From NCBI GenBank assembly GCA_910588365.1, contig CAJUQS010000033.1, positions 1 to 24,296 on the forward strand: a stretch of 24,296 bases of DNA. The letters are read 5' to 3'. Below the pieces are notes generated by a model that did no database searches, was not told the origin of the DNA, and worked only from the letters and a program-made list of their open reading frames with translations. How positions within the stretch are numbered: position 1 is the stretch's first letter; the number at the start of each line of letters is the position of its first letter. The stretch comes from an uncultured Oscillospiraceae bacterium (GTDB lineage: Bacteria; Bacillota; Clostridia; Oscillospirales; Oscillospiraceae). This document shows positions 1 through 8,107 of this stretch, one piece after another. The translations under genes and the position numbers were made by a program.

Positions 1-1
1 C

Positions 2-1303
<1,302 letters not shown>

Positions 1304-1316
1304 CTTTTGACAGGTC

Positions 1317-1456
1317 ATGCGGAGCCGCCTGCGGCGGCTCCGCATACCCCTGTATTTACCCGGCCCGAAGCCCAGCGCAGCGGGTTCGGGACGGAGAGGA
1401 GGAGCAAAGAAGCGGGCGCAGTTTTCCGCGCAGCGGGAAACGGAGTCCGGCGGACT
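1317..1456 (+). repeat. Tandem stem-loops in the dnaK-dnaJ spacer
   Basis: Four consecutive inverted repeats fill the dnaK-dnaJ spacer. The first is perfect, 13 bp with a 3-nt loop (1317-1329 with 1333-1345). The second pairs 1364-1373 with 1381-1390 (CCCGAAGCCC and CGGGTTCGGG, with bulges). The third pairs 1421-1429 with 1433-1441 with one G-T pair. The fourth pairs AGTCC at 1444-1448 with GGACT at 1452-1456. None is followed by a T-run, so simple rho-independent termination is unlikely. RNA processing, 3'-end stabilisation of dnaK mRNA, or control of dnaJ translation are possible; which is not visible. Confidence 0.7.
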
Positions 1457-1469
1457 TTGCGACGGCGTT

Positions 1470-2606
1470 ATGGCTGATAAAAGAGATTATTATGAGGTCC
1501 TGGGCGTCCAGAAGGGCGCCACGGACCAGGAGATCAAAAAGGCGTACCGGAAGCTGGCCAAGGAGAACCACCCCGACCTGCACCCCGGGGACACGGCGGC
1601 GGAGGCCCGGTTCAAGGAGATCAACGAGGCCTACGAGATTCTCAGCGACAGCTCCAAGCGCTCCCGGTACGACCAGTTCGGATTTGCCGGGGTGGACCCC
1701 AGCTACGGCGGCGGGGGCGGCGGGGGCGGCGGCTTTACCGGCGACTTCGACTTCGGCGATCTGGGGGATATTTTCGGCAGCTTTTTCGGCGGCGGCTTTG
1801 GCGGCGGCACCCGGACCCGGAACGGTCCCCAGCGGGGCGAGAGCCTGCGCATGGGGGTGACCATCACCTTCGAGGAGGCGGCCTTCGGCTGTGAGAAGGA
1901 GGTCAGCCTGGACCGGGTGGAGCAGTGCGAGACCTGCCGAGGCTCCGGCGCGGCGCCGGGCACCAGCCCGGAGACCTGCTCCAACTGCGGCGGCAGCGGC
2001 ACGGTCCAGCAGCGGCGGCAGACCCCCATGGGCGTCTTTGCTACCACCGGCCCCTGCCCCCGCTGCGGCGGCAAGGGGAAGATCATCAGCACCCCCTGCA
2101 AGAGCTGCGGCGGCAGCGGACAGCTGCGCAAGCGCAAGACCCTCAAGGTCAACATCCCCGCCGGCATTGACAACGGGCAGATCGTCTCCCTGCGGGGCCA
2201 GGGCAACGCGGGCCGGAACGGCGGCCCGGCCGGCGACCTCCAGATTGTCATTTCCGTCCAGCCCCACCAGCTGTTCCAGCGGGACGGGGCCGATGTGTAC
2301 TGCGACGCGCCCATCACCTTCACCCAGGCGGTGCTGGGCGGGGAGCTGGAGATCCCCACCATTGACGGCAAGGTGAAGTACGACATCCCCGAGGGCACCC
2401 AGACCGGCGCCACCTTCCGCCTGCGCGGCAAGGGCATCCCCAATGTCAACGGCCGCGGGCGGGGCGACCAGTACGTCACCGTTCACATCGAGACGCCCCG
2501 GAACCTGACCCGGGAGCAAAAGGATGCCCTGCGGAAATTCAGCGAGACGCTGAAGGAACATAACTACAAGGATCGCAAGAGCTTCTTTGAGAAGTTCAAG
2601 AAGTGA
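1470..2606 (+). CDS. dnaJ: Chaperone DnaJ (Hsp40)
   Basis: Cytosolic co-chaperone that delivers substrates to DnaK and stimulates its ATPase. At 378 aa it has usual length and the type I layout. The J domain (about residues 5-70) carries the HPD triad at 34-36. A Gly/Phe-rich linker follows (about 75-115), then four CxxCxGxG zinc-binding repeats (CETCRGSG, CSNCGGSG, CPRCGGKG, CKSCGGSG), then the C-terminal substrate-binding domains. The start at 1470 is chosen because MADKRDYYEVLG matches the conserved family N-terminus. The frame stays open upstream to an ATG at 1317, but that ATG lies in a hairpin arm and would add about 51 residues foreign to the family. No Shine-Dalgarno lies at normal distance from 1470; the nearest good one (about 1395-1404) is far upstream. 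Confidence 0.97.
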   Translation: MADKRDYYEVLGVQKGATDQEIKKAYRKLAKENHPDLHPGDTAAEARFKEINEAYEILSDSSKRSRYDQFGFAGVDPSYGGGGGGGGGFTGDFDFGDLGDIFGSFFGGGFGGGTRTRNGPQRGESLRMGVTITFEEAAFGCEKEVSLDRVEQCETCRGSGAAPGTSPETCSNCGGSGTVQQRRQTPMGVFATTGPCPRCGGKGKIISTPCKSCGGSGQLRKRKTLKVNIPAGIDNGQIVSLRGQGNAGRNGGPAGDLQIVISVQPHQLFQRDGADVYCDAPITFTQAVLGGELEIPTIDGKVKYDIPEGTQTGATFRLRGKGIPNVNGRGRGDQYVTVHIETPRNLTREQKDALRKFSETLKEHNYKDRKSFFEKFKK

Positions 2607-2736
2607 CGAGGCTGTGAATACAGGTGCTTATATTTCCTGTAAGCACAAAGAACTTCTGCGCAAAGCTCCAGTCTGCCTATGGCTTCGCCGGTGCGTGCCA
2701 TGGGCTGGATATTGTTTGTTGAAAGGGAGAACGACT

Positions 2737-3177
2737 ATGAAAATTGCCATTGCCTCTGACCACGGCGGATTTGATCTGAAGGAGGATCTGCGCTCCTGGC
2801 TGACGGAGCAGGGGCACCAGATCGAGGACTTCGGCTGTCCGGGCCATGACAGCTGCGACTATGCGGACTTCGTGGAGCCGGCGGCCCGGGCTGTGGCGGA
2901 CGGGAGCTGCGACCGGGGAATTGTCATCTGCACCACCGGCATCGGCGCCTCCATCACCGCCAACAAGGTCCGCGGCATCCGGTGCGCCCTGTGCAGCGAG
3001 CCCTGGAGCGCGGAGATGACCCGCCGCCACAACGACGCCAACGTGCTGGGCCTGGGGGCCGGCATGGTGGGTCCCCAGATGGCCCGCCAGATTGTGACCG
3101 CCTTCCTCACCCACTCCTTCGAGGGCGGACGGCACCAGCGCCGGATCGACAAGATCGCCGAGGTGGAGGGCAGGTAA
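2737..3177 (+). CDS. rpiB: Ribose-5-phosphate isomerase B
   Basis: Interconverts ribose-5-phosphate and ribulose-5-phosphate in the cytosolic non-oxidative pentose phosphate pathway; some relatives act on allose or galactose phosphates. The protein is 146 aa, normal for RpiB/LacAB. Family landmarks are the N-terminal IAIASDHGGFDLK, the active-site loop VICTTGIGASITANK with the catalytic cysteine in the standard place, and RRHNDANVLGLGA with the conserved histidine. The ATG at 2737 is preceded by GAAAGGGAG at a suitable distance. The frame is open further upstream, but that stretch shows no family similarity. It sits 130 bases after dnaJ and is closed by a strong terminator at 3292-3325. Sugar specificity (RpiB versus AlsB) cannot be settled from sequence. 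Confidence 0.93.
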   Translation: MKIAIASDHGGFDLKEDLRSWLTEQGHQIEDFGCPGHDSCDYADFVEPAARAVADGSCDRGIVICTTGIGASITANKVRGIRCALCSEPWSAEMTRRHNDANVLGLGAGMVGPQMARQIVTAFLTHSFEGGRHQRRIDKIAEVEGR

Positions 3178-3291
3178 GGCGCGGCCCGGCTGGCACCGGA
3201 TCGGGAAAATTTATCGCACAGACGTAAAGACGCCTCCGCGCAAAGATACGGGATGAAACTTTTGCAGCCCAGCACTTGCGTTACTGATGCC

Positions 3292-3325
3292 AGAGGGCCT
3301 GACTGTTGCAGTCAGGTCCTCTTTT
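3292..3325 (+). terminator. Rho-independent terminator after rpiB
   Basis: A 14-bp stem (3292-3305 with 3309-3322, one G-T pair) with a 3-nt loop, followed by TTTT. Confidence 0.88.
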
Positions 3326-3405
3326 CAGCGCCTGTTTAATATCTCAGCGTGTGCGGAGGCATTTTTGCATATTTTCGGACAAGGCGCCTTCGCCCGCCGC
3401 GCCCT

Positions 3406-3434
3406 TTGCAAAGAGCCGGAATTTGTGATATACT
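3406..3434 (+). promoter_or_regulatory. Sigma-A-type promoter for the XRE regulator
   Basis: TTGCAA (3406-3411), 17-bp spacer, TATACT (3429-3434). The start codon lies about 130 bases downstream, so the transcript would have a long leader. Confidence 0.72.
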
Positions 3435-3570
3435 ATGAAAAAAAGTGGGGAAAATCCGGGATGCAACCGCAAGTTTACACCCAATCCACCCAAACGCAAC
3501 CGTGTCTTGCTGGAGTTGCGGGCTTTGTTTGGGTATGATAGGCCCATCTCAAAAAAGGAGGACATACAAA

Positions 3571-4458
3571 ATGTCTCTTGCCGAAAACCTTCAGTTTCTC
3601 CGCGCCCGGGAGGGCATCACCCAGGAACAGCTGGCTGAGCGTATGGACGTGAGCCGCCAGTCCGTCTCCAAGTGGGAGTCCGGCGCCAGCTTTCCGGAGA
3701 TGGACACCCTGCTGAAGCTCTGCGATATGTTCCACACTGACATGGACACCCTTCTCCGGGGCAGCGTGGAGCAGAGCCTCAGCGAGGATGCTGCCGGGTA
3801 TGACCGCTTCATGACCAGCTACGCCCGGAAAGTGGCCGGGTCCGTCTCAGCCATCATCGCCGGCGCTGCGCTGATGATACTGCTCGACCTGCGCATCGGG
3901 GATATCAGCGGGGCGGTCTTTATGCTGGTTGTGGCCATCGTCGCCGTCGTGCTGGTGGCCAGCGGCATGGAGGAGGACAACTTCCGCAAGCAGCACCCCG
4001 TCATCACTGATTTTTATACCGAGAAGCAGAAGGCGGACTTCCGCCGCCGGTACATCTGGTACATCGCAGGCGGTGTGGGCGCCATCCTATGCGGCGTGGT
4101 CCTGATGATACTGGTCTTTAGCGTCATCCCGGAGCGGGAGCCCTATGAGTCCATGGCCGGGGCGTTGTTCATGTCCATCATGGCCTGTGCGGTGTTCTTC
4201 CTGATCTACGGCGGGATGCTGGAGGATAAATACAACATTCCCAAGTACAACCGCGCCAACAATCCGTCCCCCGAGGATAAGGAGCGCCGCCGCCGCGCCG
4301 TCACGGCCTGTTCCTTTATCATGATTCTGGCGACAGCCCTGTTTCTCTTCCTCGGCCTGAGCTATGACAGCTGGGAGTCAGCCGCCGTCATCTACCCGGT
4401 GGGCGGCGTCATCTGCGGCGGGGCCTGGCTGCTGCTGGCGCCGAAGCTGGACGTGTAA
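3571..4458 (+). CDS. XRE-family regulator with C-terminal membrane domain
   Basis: A 295-aa protein with an N-terminal helix-turn-helix of Cro/cI (XRE) type at about residues 3-60 (LRAREGITQEQLAERMDVSRQSVSKWESG), so probably a DNA-binding regulator. The rest is largely hydrophobic, with about six predicted membrane segments (for example GAVFMLVVAIVAVVLVASG, GVGAILCGVVLMILVFSVI and GGVICGGAWLLLAP). HTH proteins anchored this way are common in Clostridia, but their signals and targets are mostly unknown. ATG 3571 follows AAGGAGG (3556-3562) at ideal spacing. It has its own promoter at 3406-3434. Downstream comes a zinc-ribbon membrane protein with a separate promoter, so co-regulation is possible but not shown. 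Confidence 0.85.
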   Translation: MSLAENLQFLRAREGITQEQLAERMDVSRQSVSKWESGASFPEMDTLLKLCDMFHTDMDTLLRGSVEQSLSEDAAGYDRFMTSYARKVAGSVSAIIAGAALMILLDLRIGDISGAVFMLVVAIVAVVLVASGMEEDNFRKQHPVITDFYTEKQKADFRRRYIWYIAGGVGAILCGVVLMILVFSVIPEREPYESMAGALFMSIMACAVFFLIYGGMLEDKYNIPKYNRANNPSPEDKERRRRAVTACSFIMILATALFLFLGLSYDSWESAAVIYPVGGVICGGAWLLLAPKLDV

Positions 4459-4466
4459 CGGGCAAA

Positions 4467-4495
4467 TTGACTTTTCCCCGTCGCTGTGGTACAAT
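4467..4495 (+). promoter_or_regulatory. Promoter for the zinc-ribbon membrane protein
   Basis: TTGACT (4467-4472), exact 17-bp spacer, TACAAT (4490-4495). It starts 9 bases after the previous stop codon and would give a leader of about 40 nt. Confidence 0.8.
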
Positions 4496-4543
4496 CACAT
4501 CATCAAATCACCGCCCCAGGGGCGGAGGAACGGAGGATGGCAT

Positions 4544-5146
4544 ATGGCGGACGCAAAGGTATTCCGCATGGACGGCAGTCAGACGCTGGAGGATGTGGCC
4601 CACGCCCTGGAGGATTTTCTGCGCACGCAGAAGCGGCTGGAGACGGAGGGCGTCAGCCAGTCCGAGACCAGCTATTTCATCCAGGCCCGGCAGACCGAGG
4701 GCTGGAAGAAATTCGTGGGCCTGGATCAGGCCATCCAGGTGCGCCTGAGCGTATACGGGGACAAACTGACGGTGGATCTGGGCGCGGGACGCTGGGTGGA
4801 CAAGCTGGGGGCCGCCACCCTGGGGTATATCATCTTCTCGCCCCTGCTGCTGACGGCGGCCATCGGCGCCATCGGTCAGGAGCGGCTGCCCCGGGAGATC
4901 TTTGACTTCGTCCAGCGCTATATCTTCCTGGGCAACCCCCTGGATATCAACGACTTTGGCCCGAGGGCCCGGGAGGAGGCCGCCCCTGCCGGCTGCCCCG
5001 CCTGCGGTACGGCCCTGCCCCTGGGGGCGAGGTTCTGCCCCGGCTGCGGCCGGCCCGCAGCGGCCGGCGTCTGTCCGGTGTGCGGCGCCGCCCCCACCGT
5101 GGAGGGCGCGAAATTCTGCGCCGAGTGCGGTGCGCCCCTCAATTGA
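4544..5146 (+). CDS. Zinc-ribbon membrane protein of unknown function
   Basis: A 200-aa protein I cannot name. The N-terminal half (1-85) is soluble and begins MADAKVFRMDGSQTLEDVAHALEDFL. One hydrophobic segment follows near residues 88-112 (LGAATLGYIIFSPLLLTAAIGAIG). The C-terminus holds four CxxC knuckles arranged as two zinc ribbons (CPACG and FCPGCG; CPVCG and FCAECG). Such double zinc ribbons are common in small Firmicutes membrane proteins, where they bind metal structurally or mediate protein contacts. ATG 4544 has GGAGG at 4532-4536 in front and a near-consensus promoter upstream. The XRE membrane regulator precedes it; a stem-loop closes it. Confidence 0.8.
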   Translation: MADAKVFRMDGSQTLEDVAHALEDFLRTQKRLETEGVSQSETSYFIQARQTEGWKKFVGLDQAIQVRLSVYGDKLTVDLGAGRWVDKLGAATLGYIIFSPLLLTAAIGAIGQERLPREIFDFVQRYIFLGNPLDINDFGPRAREEAAPAGCPACGTALPLGARFCPGCGRPAAAGVCPVCGAAPTVEGAKFCAECGAPLN

Positions 5147-5178
5147 CGGGTGGAGCGGGCGTCTTTTTGACAGAGTGA

Positions 5179-5220
5179 GAGACGGGGAGGGACAGCGCAT
5201 CTGCTGTCCCTCCCCGTCTC
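5179..5220. terminator. Perfect 18-bp stem-loop between convergent genes
   Basis: Left arm 5179-5196 and right arm 5203-5220 pair perfectly around a 6-nt loop. It lies between the zinc-ribbon gene (+) and the bactofilin gene (-), so it can serve both strands. The T-run is weak on either side; strength is inferred from the stem. Confidence 0.7.
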
Positions 5221-5233
5221 TATGTATTCGTTT

Positions 5234-5725
5234 TCAGCTCTCCGCAGGCGTCTCGCCCTTGTAGTTGGAGCCAAATTTCAGGTTGTTCGCGGGTGCGCCC
5301 GGTGCCTTCTCGCCTTTGAGCATGTTGCTTCGGCCGTTGAGATGGCCGCCGTCCTCCACCACGAGGGAGACGGTGGTCACATCCCCCTCCAGGCTGCCCG
5401 TCTTCTCCAGGCGCATATGGTCCCTGGCCATCACGTCGCCCATGATGCACCCGGCAATATGAACCGTGTCCGCCGCCACGGGCCCCTTGATATGGCCTGT
5501 CGGCGTCACAATCACCGCGCCCTTCAGGTCAATCTCGCCCTCCACGATGCCCTCCACCTGGATGACGCCCTCGCCGCGCAGGGTGCCGGACATCGTCACG
5601 CCTGTAGCAATTACCGTGCTGCTCAGCGGCGTCGGGAGGCTGGGGAGCTCATCGTACTGCTCCTGTGTGTCAATCTCCACCGGCTCCACATCCACATCTG
5701 CTTTTGCCTGTTTCCAGAAAGCCAT
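5234..5725 (-). CDS. Bactofilin-family cytoskeletal protein
   Basis: A 163-aa bactofilin-family (polymer-forming, DUF583) protein. Bactofilins assemble into nucleotide-free filaments at the inner membrane and often position cell wall enzymes. The repetitive right-handed beta-helix core is visible at about residues 38-135 as short strands with regular glycines and hydrophobics (GVTMSGTLRGEGVIQVEG, then GEIDLKGAVIVTPTGHIKG, then GDVMARDHMRLEKTGSLEGD). The N-terminus is short and acidic; the C-terminal tail is polar. The start at 5725 has AAGGAGAGG in front. It lies 113 bases downstream of the GH19-like membrane protein on the same strand, so the two may be co-transcribed, fitting a role in localising peptidoglycan enzymes. 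Confidence 0.9.
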   Translation of the reverse strand: MAFWKQAKADVDVEPVEIDTQEQYDELPSLPTPLSSTVIATGVTMSGTLRGEGVIQVEGIVEGEIDLKGAVIVTPTGHIKGPVAADTVHIAGCIMGDVMARDHMRLEKTGSLEGDVTTVSLVVEDGGHLNGRSNMLKGEKAPGAPANNLKFGSNYKGETPAES

Positions 5726-5772
5726 AACAAACCTCTCCTTTTCATGATTGATGCTTCAACTTTTCACAGGAA

Positions 5773-5830
5773 CGCACAATTCGGCACGAACGGCCCGCGA
5801 AAGCCCTTCTGCCGCAGGCGGCATTGTGCG
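5773..5830 (-). repeat. Nested inverted repeat, hydrolase-bactofilin spacer
   Basis: CGCACAAT (5773-5780) and ATTGTGCG (5823-5830) are perfect complements. The right arm is immediately preceded by a small GCCGC/GCGGC hairpin (5811-5822). No T-run follows. It could be an RNA structure between the two cistrons; function unknown. Confidence 0.45.
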
Positions 5831-5838
5831 GTGCTGCC

Positions 5839-6705
5839 TTATGATTGGGATTGTCCGCTCAGCACCGGGTAATAGGCCAGATATGCCTCCCGGCGGGACT
5901 GCCAGTTTCCGCCGCCCACCAGCTTGGAGACCACGTCCGTATTCTCCGTGCCGGGCGTGGCGGAAATCGCCTCGCCAATCCCTGTGATCTTCCAGTAATA
6001 CCCCGCGCTCTCCCAGGGGAAGGCCTGGGAAATATAGTCCGCCCCGGTGGTCACCGGGCTCTGGGGATCGAAGACCACCCGGGTGTACCGGGAGATGTCC
6101 AGCCCCAGATTGGCCGCGATACGCAGTGCGGCGTAGTAGGCGGCGCGGATCTCCTCCCGGCCGTGGCAGGTGGGATTCATATAGGTAATCTCCGCCAGCT
6201 CGGGCACGTACCGCCGCATCATCCAGGTGGAGAAAGCCATCTGGCCGTACTCGAAGGTCAGGTGGAAAAAGCCCGCGCCCCGGGTGCCGGCAGTATATCC
6301 GTAGCTGCGGAAATAGTCCTCATCCCCCAGCTCCGTCAGCCACTTCCCGCCGGCGGTCTCCACCGCCGCCTGGGCCAGGAACTGGCTGATCTCCTCCGCC
6401 GACAGGATCCCATACTCCCGCAGCACCCGGTTGAGCTCCTCCACAGAGGCCTCTGTCAGCGTCCATTTCAGCTCCCCCAGGCTGCTGTCCGTATAGGTCA
6501 TCCGCGCCAGCTGCTCCGCGGTCACCAGCTGCTCCACCTGGACCACCGGTTCCTCCGGGACGCCGGGCAGCTCCTGCTGGACCGGGCGCTCCCGCCCCCA
6601 GAACAGGATGGCCGCCACCAGCACCGCCAGCAATGGGCACAACGGAAGAAGCGGGTCCAGCCCGCCCGGACGCTCCTTTTTGATTGGGACCGTTCGCTCC
6701 GTCAT
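5839..6705 (-). CDS. Membrane-anchored GH19-like cell wall hydrolase
   Basis: A 288-aa protein with a short basic cytoplasmic N-terminus, one transmembrane helix (about residues 16-37, LDPLLPLCPLLAVLVAAILFWG), an extracytoplasmic linker rich in Pro, Glu and Val, and a C-terminal domain resembling GH19 chitinase/lysozyme enzymes. The signature is AQAAVETAGGKWLTE (candidate catalytic Glu116), then SYGYTAGTRGAGFFHLTFEYGQMAF, matching the GH19 pattern of a Gly-rich RGxGFxxLT strand, and the late segment LVGGGNWQSRREAYLAYYP. Peptidoglycan is the likely substrate (inference). The start at 6705 is preferred over an in-frame upstream ATG at 6798 because AGGGGGATG precedes it and the 6798 start would lie at the promoter itself. 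A bactofilin follows. Confidence 0.75.
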   Translation of the reverse strand: MTERTVPIKKERPGGLDPLLPLCPLLAVLVAAILFWGRERPVQQELPGVPEEPVVQVEQLVTAEQLARMTYTDSSLGELKWTLTEASVEELNRVLREYGILSAEEISQFLAQAAVETAGGKWLTELGDEDYFRSYGYTAGTRGAGFFHLTFEYGQMAFSTWMMRRYVPELAEITYMNPTCHGREEIRAAYYAALRIAANLGLDISRYTRVVFDPQSPVTTGADYISQAFPWESAGYYWKITGIGEAISATPGTENTDVVSKLVGGGNWQSRREAYLAYYPVLSGQSQS

Positions 6706-6788
6706 TGTCACACATCCCCCTGCCGGGACGCCTGGCCGCCGGCCGGTTCCCGCGTTTATATTTGTGGGAATCCCTGGAATGTATCCGT

Positions 6789-6817
6789 ATTGTACCACAA
6801 AACCAGCGGATTTTCAA
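6789..6817 (-). promoter_or_regulatory. Promoter for the GH19-like hydrolase
   Basis: On the minus strand TTGAAA (complement of 6812-6817), 17-bp spacer, TACAAT (complement of 6789-6794). It gives a leader of about 75 nt. Confidence 0.78.
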
Positions 6818-6921
6818 TCATAAAATTCCAACCGTTTTTCGCTGGAATTATCTTCCTGCGGCAAGCGGCTCCAGCGGGAGACGGAAGGTGCGGGGCATTT
6901 TTGAAGGGGGGCAATTCATCC

Positions 6922-6950
6922 TTGACAAAATTTCCCTGGTATGGTATAAA
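6922..6950 (+). promoter_or_regulatory. Promoter for the riboswitch-mntP transcript
   Basis: Perfect -35 TTGACA (6922-6927), 17-bp spacer, TATAAA (6945-6950). The predicted start falls a few bases before the riboswitch P1 stem. Confidence 0.85.
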
Positions 6951-6958
6951 TAGCATAC

Positions 6959-7051
6959 TTCATGAGGGAGTAGTGGCAGGGGATTTTCCCTGCGGCAAGT
7001 CAACACACTGGCTCTAGGGCCTGGCTTGCCTTAATCAACGAGACTCATGTA
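6959..7051 (+). ncRNA. yybP-ykoY manganese riboswitch
   Basis: This leader matches the yybP-ykoY (Mn2+-sensing) riboswitch. The P1 stem pairs CATGAG (6961-6966) with CTCATG (7044-7049). GGGAGTAG follows P1 directly (6966-6973). A P2-type hairpin (GCAGGG/CCCTGC) lies at 6976-6992, then the GTCAACAC core near 6999-7006, and the 3' side ends in AACGAGACTCATG. Known members bind Mn2+ and turn on exporters; here the next gene is mntP. I see no clean terminator: a T-rich stretch at 7106-7115 follows GC-rich sequence, but the stem is poor. Control of translation or a longer-range structure is also possible. Confidence 0.93.
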
Positions 7052-7171
7052 TGGCATTCGCCGTGCATGGGACAGATGGTCAGGCGCGGCGGCAGGCGTC
7101 TGGCTGTTTCTTTTTGTCCGGGGACCGGGAAGGGGCGGCGGTGGACACGCACACGGAAAGGGAGAAAAAAT

Positions 7172-7735
7172 ATGGGATTCTTAGAGCTGTTTCTCATCGG
7201 CGTGGGACTGAGCATGGACGCCTTCGCGGTGTCCGTCTGCAGGGGGCTGAGCATGGAGCGGATGCGCTGGCGGCAGGGCGGGATCATCGCCCTGCTCTTC
7301 GGCGGCTTCCAGGCGGCCATGCCCCTGGCCGGCTGGGCCCTGGGCAGGCAGTTTGAGCGCTACATCGTCTCCGTGGACCACTGGATCGCCTTCGGCCTGC
7401 TGGGGTACATCGGCGGCAAAATGATATGGGACGCCTTCCATGAGGGGGCGGACACCTGCCCTGCCGGCTTTGATCTCAAAGAGCTGCTGATGCTGGCGGT
7501 GGCCACCAGCATCGACGCCCTGGCGGTGGGCGTCACCTTTGCCTTTTTGCAGGTGTCCATCCTCCCGGCGGTTGGACTCATCGGCTGTACCACCTTCGTC
7601 CTCTCCCTGGCCGGCGTATGGATCGGCCACCGCTTCGGCAGCAGGCTCAAGAGCAGGGCCACCCTGGCCGGCGGCGTGATATTGTGCCTTATCGGACTGA
7701 AAATTCTGCTGGAGCACCTGGGGTATCTCGGGTGA
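7172..7735 (+). CDS. mntP: Manganese efflux pump MntP
   Basis: Inner-membrane Mn2+ exporter, 187 aa, with six predicted membrane helices in two homologous halves. Each half has the family's conserved aspartate motif: GLSMDAFAVS (Asp16) and ATSIDALAVGVTF (Asp115). These intramembrane acidic residues are required for export in characterised MntP proteins. ATG 7172 is preceded by GGAAAGGGAG. A manganese riboswitch lies directly upstream, so high Mn2+ should raise expression; this pairing supports both calls. The mRNA ends at a convergent stem-loop shared with the WYL regulator gene. Confidence 0.95.
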   Translation: MGFLELFLIGVGLSMDAFAVSVCRGLSMERMRWRQGGIIALLFGGFQAAMPLAGWALGRQFERYIVSVDHWIAFGLLGYIGGKMIWDAFHEGADTCPAGFDLKELLMLAVATSIDALAVGVTFAFLQVSILPAVGLIGCTTFVLSLAGVWIGHRFGSRLKSRATLAGGVILCLIGLKILLEHLGYLG

Positions 7736-7749
7736 GACAGGCGGACAGC

Positions 7750-7789
7750 GCCGCCCGGACCGCGTATCCTGTCACGCGGTCCGGGCGGC
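7750..7789. terminator. Perfect 15-bp stem-loop, mntP / WYL gene
   Basis: GCCGCCCGGACCGCG (7750-7764) pairs perfectly with 7775-7789 around a 10-nt loop, between convergent genes. There is no strong T-run, so efficiency is uncertain. Confidence 0.7.
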
Positions 7790-7825
7790 TGCCATATCCA
7801 ATTTGACCGGGATTTTGCGTCGCCT

Positions 7826-8107
7826 CTACTCCGCGCCGGCGTTCCTCCACCGCTTCAGTGTCGGCATCCAGCTGCGCATCATCCGCTCCGCCTCCTCCTG
7901 GGTGCCGAAGGGATAGCCGTTCTCCGCATTGAATTGCAGGTTTATGGCGATCATGTCCTCCATGGCGGCGTTGGGATAGGTGAAAGCGCCGTTCTGATAG
8001 CAGTAATGGCAGTAGTCGCCGCTGAGGGTCCCGTCCGCCTCTGTGCCCGCGTCCTCGGGCTTGTCCAGGGGCATACCGCAGCACTGGCAAAATTTACGTT
8101 CTTCCAT
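7826..8107 (-). CDS. Possible separate zinc-ribbon protein from internal start
   Basis: An in-frame ATG (8105-8107) inside the WYL-regulator frame has AAGGAGG (complement of 8116-8122) with 8-nt spacing, the best ribosome binding site in this transcript. The product would be 93 aa: MEERKFCQCCGMPLDK, a CxxC pair (DYCHYCYQ), then a helical tail ending KRWRNAGAE. It matches in layout the free-standing Firmicutes proteins with a putative zinc-ribbon domain. The ribosome binding site would be an unlikely accident inside a single fused protein, so independent translation is plausible; the function of the family is unknown. Confidence 0.55.
   Translation of the reverse strand: MEERKFCQCCGMPLDKPEDAGTEADGTLSGDYCHYCYQNGAFTYPNAAMEDMIAINLQFNAENGYPFGTQEEAERMMRSWMPTLKRWRNAGAE

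Larger units (their letters stand above)
3178..3570. other. Intergenic region, rpiB to XRE regulator
   Basis: No convincing gene in 393 bases; short frames here do not resemble proteins. It holds the rpiB terminator (3292-3325) and the promoter of the next gene (3406-3434). A GCCTCCGCGCA segment near 3231 has a near-complementary partner TGTGCGGAGGC near 3353, flanking the terminator; I attach no function to it. Confidence 0.6.

Noticed and set aside
1356..2561. A 401-codon minus-strand frame opposite dnaJ
   Set aside because: Ala/Gly/Leu-rich shadow of a GC-rich gene; dnaJ is certain.
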